NCBI RefSeq assembly: GCF_017813365.1
Contig: NZ_JAGIZA010000001.1
Span: 124,001-188,000, forward strand
Reading direction: 5' to 3'
Source: Roseomonas indoligenes
GTDB lineage: Bacteria > Pseudomonadota > Alphaproteobacteria > Acetobacterales > Acetobacteraceae
DNA: 64,000 bases
The notes below the pieces were generated by a model. That model made no database searches and was not told the DNA's origin. It worked only from the letters and a program-made list of their open reading frames with translations. How positions within the stretch are numbered: position 1 is the first letter of the stretch; every line of letters starts with the position of its first letter. Positions 62,229 through 64,000 of the stretch are shown here, piece by piece. A program made the position numbers and the translations under genes.

Positions 62229-62776
62229 CACTGCAGGCTGCCCCAGCGCTCGGTGGCCGGTTCCGCGGAGGCCCAGCGCCAGTTGGCGCCGTCCTGGCAG
62301 ACATAGGCGGTGTAGAAGCCGCGCTGCGGCTGTTCCTCCGGCCGGGTGGTGGCATCCACGGAGAAGACGATCTCCTTGCAGCGGATCGTCCCGGCCTCGA
62401 TCAGGCGGACCACCGTCACCTCGCCGCGCTCGTCCGGCTCGATCGGCACGCCGTGCTCGATGGACCAGGGGGCAACGCCGCCCACCGGCAGCGGGCCCGC
62501 CGCCTGCGCCACGCGGGTCTGCGCCTCCCCATGGGCGCGCCGCTGGGCGTAGTGCAGCCCGGCCCGCACCCCCGCCTGCACGCCCAGGCCGATGCCGGTC
62601 GTGACGGTGGCACTGGCGCCGATGGCGTCCGAGATGGCGGCAGCGCCCAGGCCGGCACCGGCGGCCGAGGTCTCGCCCAGCAACTCGGAGCAGGCGGGCA
62701 GGGTGAGGCCGAGAAGGGCGAGGAGGAGGTAAGGGGCGCCCCGGGCGCGGGGTGGCCTTCGGCTGTGCTGCGACAT
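62228..62776 (-). CDS. Lipoprotein with glycine-zipper-like segment (paralogue 2)
   Basis: A 182-residue lipoprotein starting MSQHSRRPPRARG, with lipobox GLTLPAC near residue 29. A Gly/Ala-rich stretch (AGAGLGAAAISDAIG, TTGIGLGVQAGVRAGLHY) precedes a domain with two Cys (IRCKEIVFSVD, AYVCQDGANWRW) and the shared ending AEPATERWGSLQ. Tandem duplication with the following gene is clear; the last ~20 bases of both genes are nearly identical. No family recognised. Confidence 0.8.
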   Translation of the reverse strand: MSQHSRRPPRARGAPYLLLALLGLTLPACSELLGETSAAGAGLGAAAISDAIGASATVTTGIGLGVQAGVRAGLHYAQRRAHGEAQTRVAQAAGPLPVGGVAPWSIEHGVPIEPDERGEVTVVRLIEAGTIRCKEIVFSVDATTRPEEQPQRGFYTAYVCQDGANWRWASAEPATERWGSLQ

Positions 62777-62805
62777 GCTTTTCTGGTGCGTCCTTCCCGG
62801 GTGGG

Positions 62806-63462
62806 TCACGGTGTGATGAGGGGGCCGATGACGGCCATGAAGCGGGAGAGCATCTCCCGCAGATCCGGCAGGCCGGAGGGCGGTGGGGGCGGGGCGGCCC
62901 CTTCCGGCTGGCGTGCCCGGAACCGGGCCAGCGCCTCGGCCGTGCCGGACAGGGGGAACTCGACCGGCTCCTTCATCGCCTGCGGTTCCGGCACCAGCAG
63001 CCCGTCGATCCGGACGAGGACGCGGGTGGCCCCCGGAAGCTCTGCGGCGGCACGGGCCAGGTCGCCCTCCCGCGGGGCGCAGACGAGGGAGCGTCCCTCC
63101 AGCCCGCAGGGCATGTCGAAGAGGCGATTGGGCGGGAATCGAAGCTGGGCGGTGCCCGTCAGCGCCAGCAGCCCGCGCCCGGCGCCTTCCAGCGAGAGGT
63201 CCCGGGCGGTGACCACCGGCACCAGCTTCCCGCCCCGGTCCGCCACCTCCAGCGCCAGGGCCGCGAGACCGGCCGAAGCGGGCGAGACGGGCTGGCGGTT
63301 GAGCATCCGGCACTCCGACCGATCCGTCATGCGGTCCACGGAGCAGGAGAGGAGCCAGGAGCCGACCGATTCGGTGCCGCCGCCGGAACCACTCCCCTGG
63401 GAGAGGGCCGGGCCAAGGGGTGGCAGCACGAGCAGGAGCAGGAGGGCGACAAGCCGCGTCAT
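62806..63462 (-). CDS. Exported protein, weakly IalB-like
   Basis: A 218-residue protein with signal peptide MTRLVALLLLLVLPPLGPALSQG (23 residues shown only by its ends here as MTRLVALLL to PALSQG). The mature part has SVGSWLLSCSVDRMTDRSEC, then DMPCGLEGRSLVC, a Cys pattern and WxxxC start reminiscent of invasion-associated locus B proteins, and a Pro-rich tail. Similarity is weak. It heads a three-gene transcript with the two lipoproteins, 29 bp downstream, and is divergent from the aldo/keto reductase. Confidence 0.7.
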   Translation of the reverse strand: MTRLVALLLLLVLPPLGPALSQGSGSGGGTESVGSWLLSCSVDRMTDRSECRMLNRQPVSPASAGLAALALEVADRGGKLVPVVTARDLSLEGAGRGLLALTGTAQLRFPPNRLFDMPCGLEGRSLVCAPREGDLARAAAELPGATRVLVRIDGLLVPEPQAMKEPVEFPLSGTAEALARFRARQPEGAAPPPPPSGLPDLREMLSRFMAVIGPLITP

Positions 63463-63535
63463 CCCCACCACATTCGCACGGGCGCGCCCGCCGCGCGGCG
63501 CGCGATCGCGTGACAGGTGACAGGGAAGCCGCAGC

Positions 63536-64000
63536 ATGACCGCGAAGCCACAGCGAACCGCTCGCCTGCCGGACGGGACGGAGGTACCGGTGCTCGGCCA
63601 GGGCACCTGGCACATGGGCGAGCGCGGGAGCGACCGGCGGGCGGAGGCGGATGCGCTGCGACTCGGCCTGGACCTTGGCATGACCCTCATCGACACCGCG
63701 GAGATGTACGCGGACGGCGGCGCGGAGGAGGTCGTGCGGGACGCGGTGGCCGGGCGGCGGGAGGAGGCCTTCATCGTCAGCAAGGTCTATCCCCAGAACG
63801 CCTCCCGCGCCCGCATGGCCCGCAGCTGCGATGCCAGCCTTCGCCGGATGGGGGTGGAGACGATCGACCTCTATCTGCTGCACTGGCGCGGCGGCGTGCC
63901 GTTGGCGGAGACGGTGGAGGCCTTCGGGCGCCTCGTGGAGGCGGGGAAGATTCGCCGCTGGGGCGTCTCCAACCTCGACCTGGACGATCTGGAGGAGTTG
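63536..64000 (+). CDS. Aldo/keto reductase, truncated by window end
   Basis: The first 155 codons of an NADPH-dependent aldo/keto reductase; the gene continues past the window. ATG 63536. The catalytic tetrad is visible: D53 and Y58 ([12 protein letters not shown]), K83 (FIVSKVYP) and H116 (LYLLHWRGG). The last visible residues, [17 protein letters not shown], match the family. Substrate not determined; resembles the diketogulonate-reductase-like subgroup. Confidence 0.93.
   Translation, partial: MTAKPQRTARLPDGTEVPVLGQGTWHMGERGSDRRAEADALRLGLDLGMTLIDTAEMYADGGAEEVVRDAVAGRREEAFIVSKVYPQNASRARMARSCDASLRRMGVETIDLYLLHWRGGVPLAETVEAFGRLVEAGKIRRWGVSNLDLDDLEEL

Overview
The window is a very GC-rich (about 70 % by eye), densely packed bacterial chromosome segment with about 54 protein genes, no RNA genes, no insertion sequences, no CRISPR array and no gene-free stretch longer than about 200 bp (the longest is 27062-27255). 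Several genes point to an alphaproteobacterium: a CcrM-type GANTC methyltransferase, an HdaA-type DnaA regulator beside ppk, a DUF721/DciA-like gene beside mutY and smc, a tiny aa3-oxidase subunit IV, and an HWE histidine kinase. The GC level, the Bug-type binding protein and the large GlgE/TreYZ cluster fit Acetobacteraceae (Roseomonas-like). That placement is inference. Start codons often overlap the previous stop (ATGA, GTGA, TTGA, TGATG), so most genes sit in translationally coupled runs.

Region 1 (1-9960) is mixed metabolism. It holds the 3' end of gcvP with coupled Nudix, GNAT and hydrolase genes, then an aminotransferase, an SDR, rnhB, ccrM with a cluster of GANTC sites, a lipoprotein, and a divergent LysR / Bug-binding-protein / Ldh-type dehydrogenase unit. 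A perfect 14-bp hairpin separates this from Region 2 (10040-27061), a conserved housekeeping block: mutY-bioY on the minus strand; a DciA-like gene, a DsbA-like thioredoxin and smc on the plus strand; purM-purN-aa3 subunit IV on the minus strand; then a secreted unknown, a CDP-alcohol phosphatidyltransferase, an AI-2E/PerM permease, hdaA, ppk and ppx.

Region 3 (27256-44663) is a 17.4-kb, seven-gene alpha-glucan/trehalose operon: glgE, a treS-maltokinase fusion, glgB, glgX, treZ, malQ and treY. Together these can turn trehalose into maltose and maltose-1-phosphate, polymerise that into branched glucan, trim the glucan and return it to trehalose. No ADP-glucose enzyme (glgC, glgA) and no otsAB is present. 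GlgE carries an additional GH13-like N-terminal domain that appears to have lost its catalytic residues.

Region 4 (44746-59919) contains an HWE kinase facing a single-domain response regulator, a methyltransferase-ubiA unit, rsmE, gshA, a TRAP binding protein overlapping a chemoreceptor gene, and a coupled minus-strand run of ctaA (heme A synthase), a PAS histidine kinase, tldD, a TauE-type transporter and a GNAT. A GT2 glycosyltransferase and a TVP38-type membrane protein follow on the plus strand. Region 5 (60043-64000) has an exported caspase-like protein convergent with three exported minus-strand proteins, two of them tandem paralogous lipoproteins, and ends in a truncated aldo/keto reductase.

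No single locus is clearly a new defence or mobile system. The strongest leads are the fused dead GH13 domain on GlgE, the binding-protein/chemoreceptor pair, the GANTC cluster over ccrM, the respiratory small subunit in the purine operon, and the caspase/lipoprotein locus.
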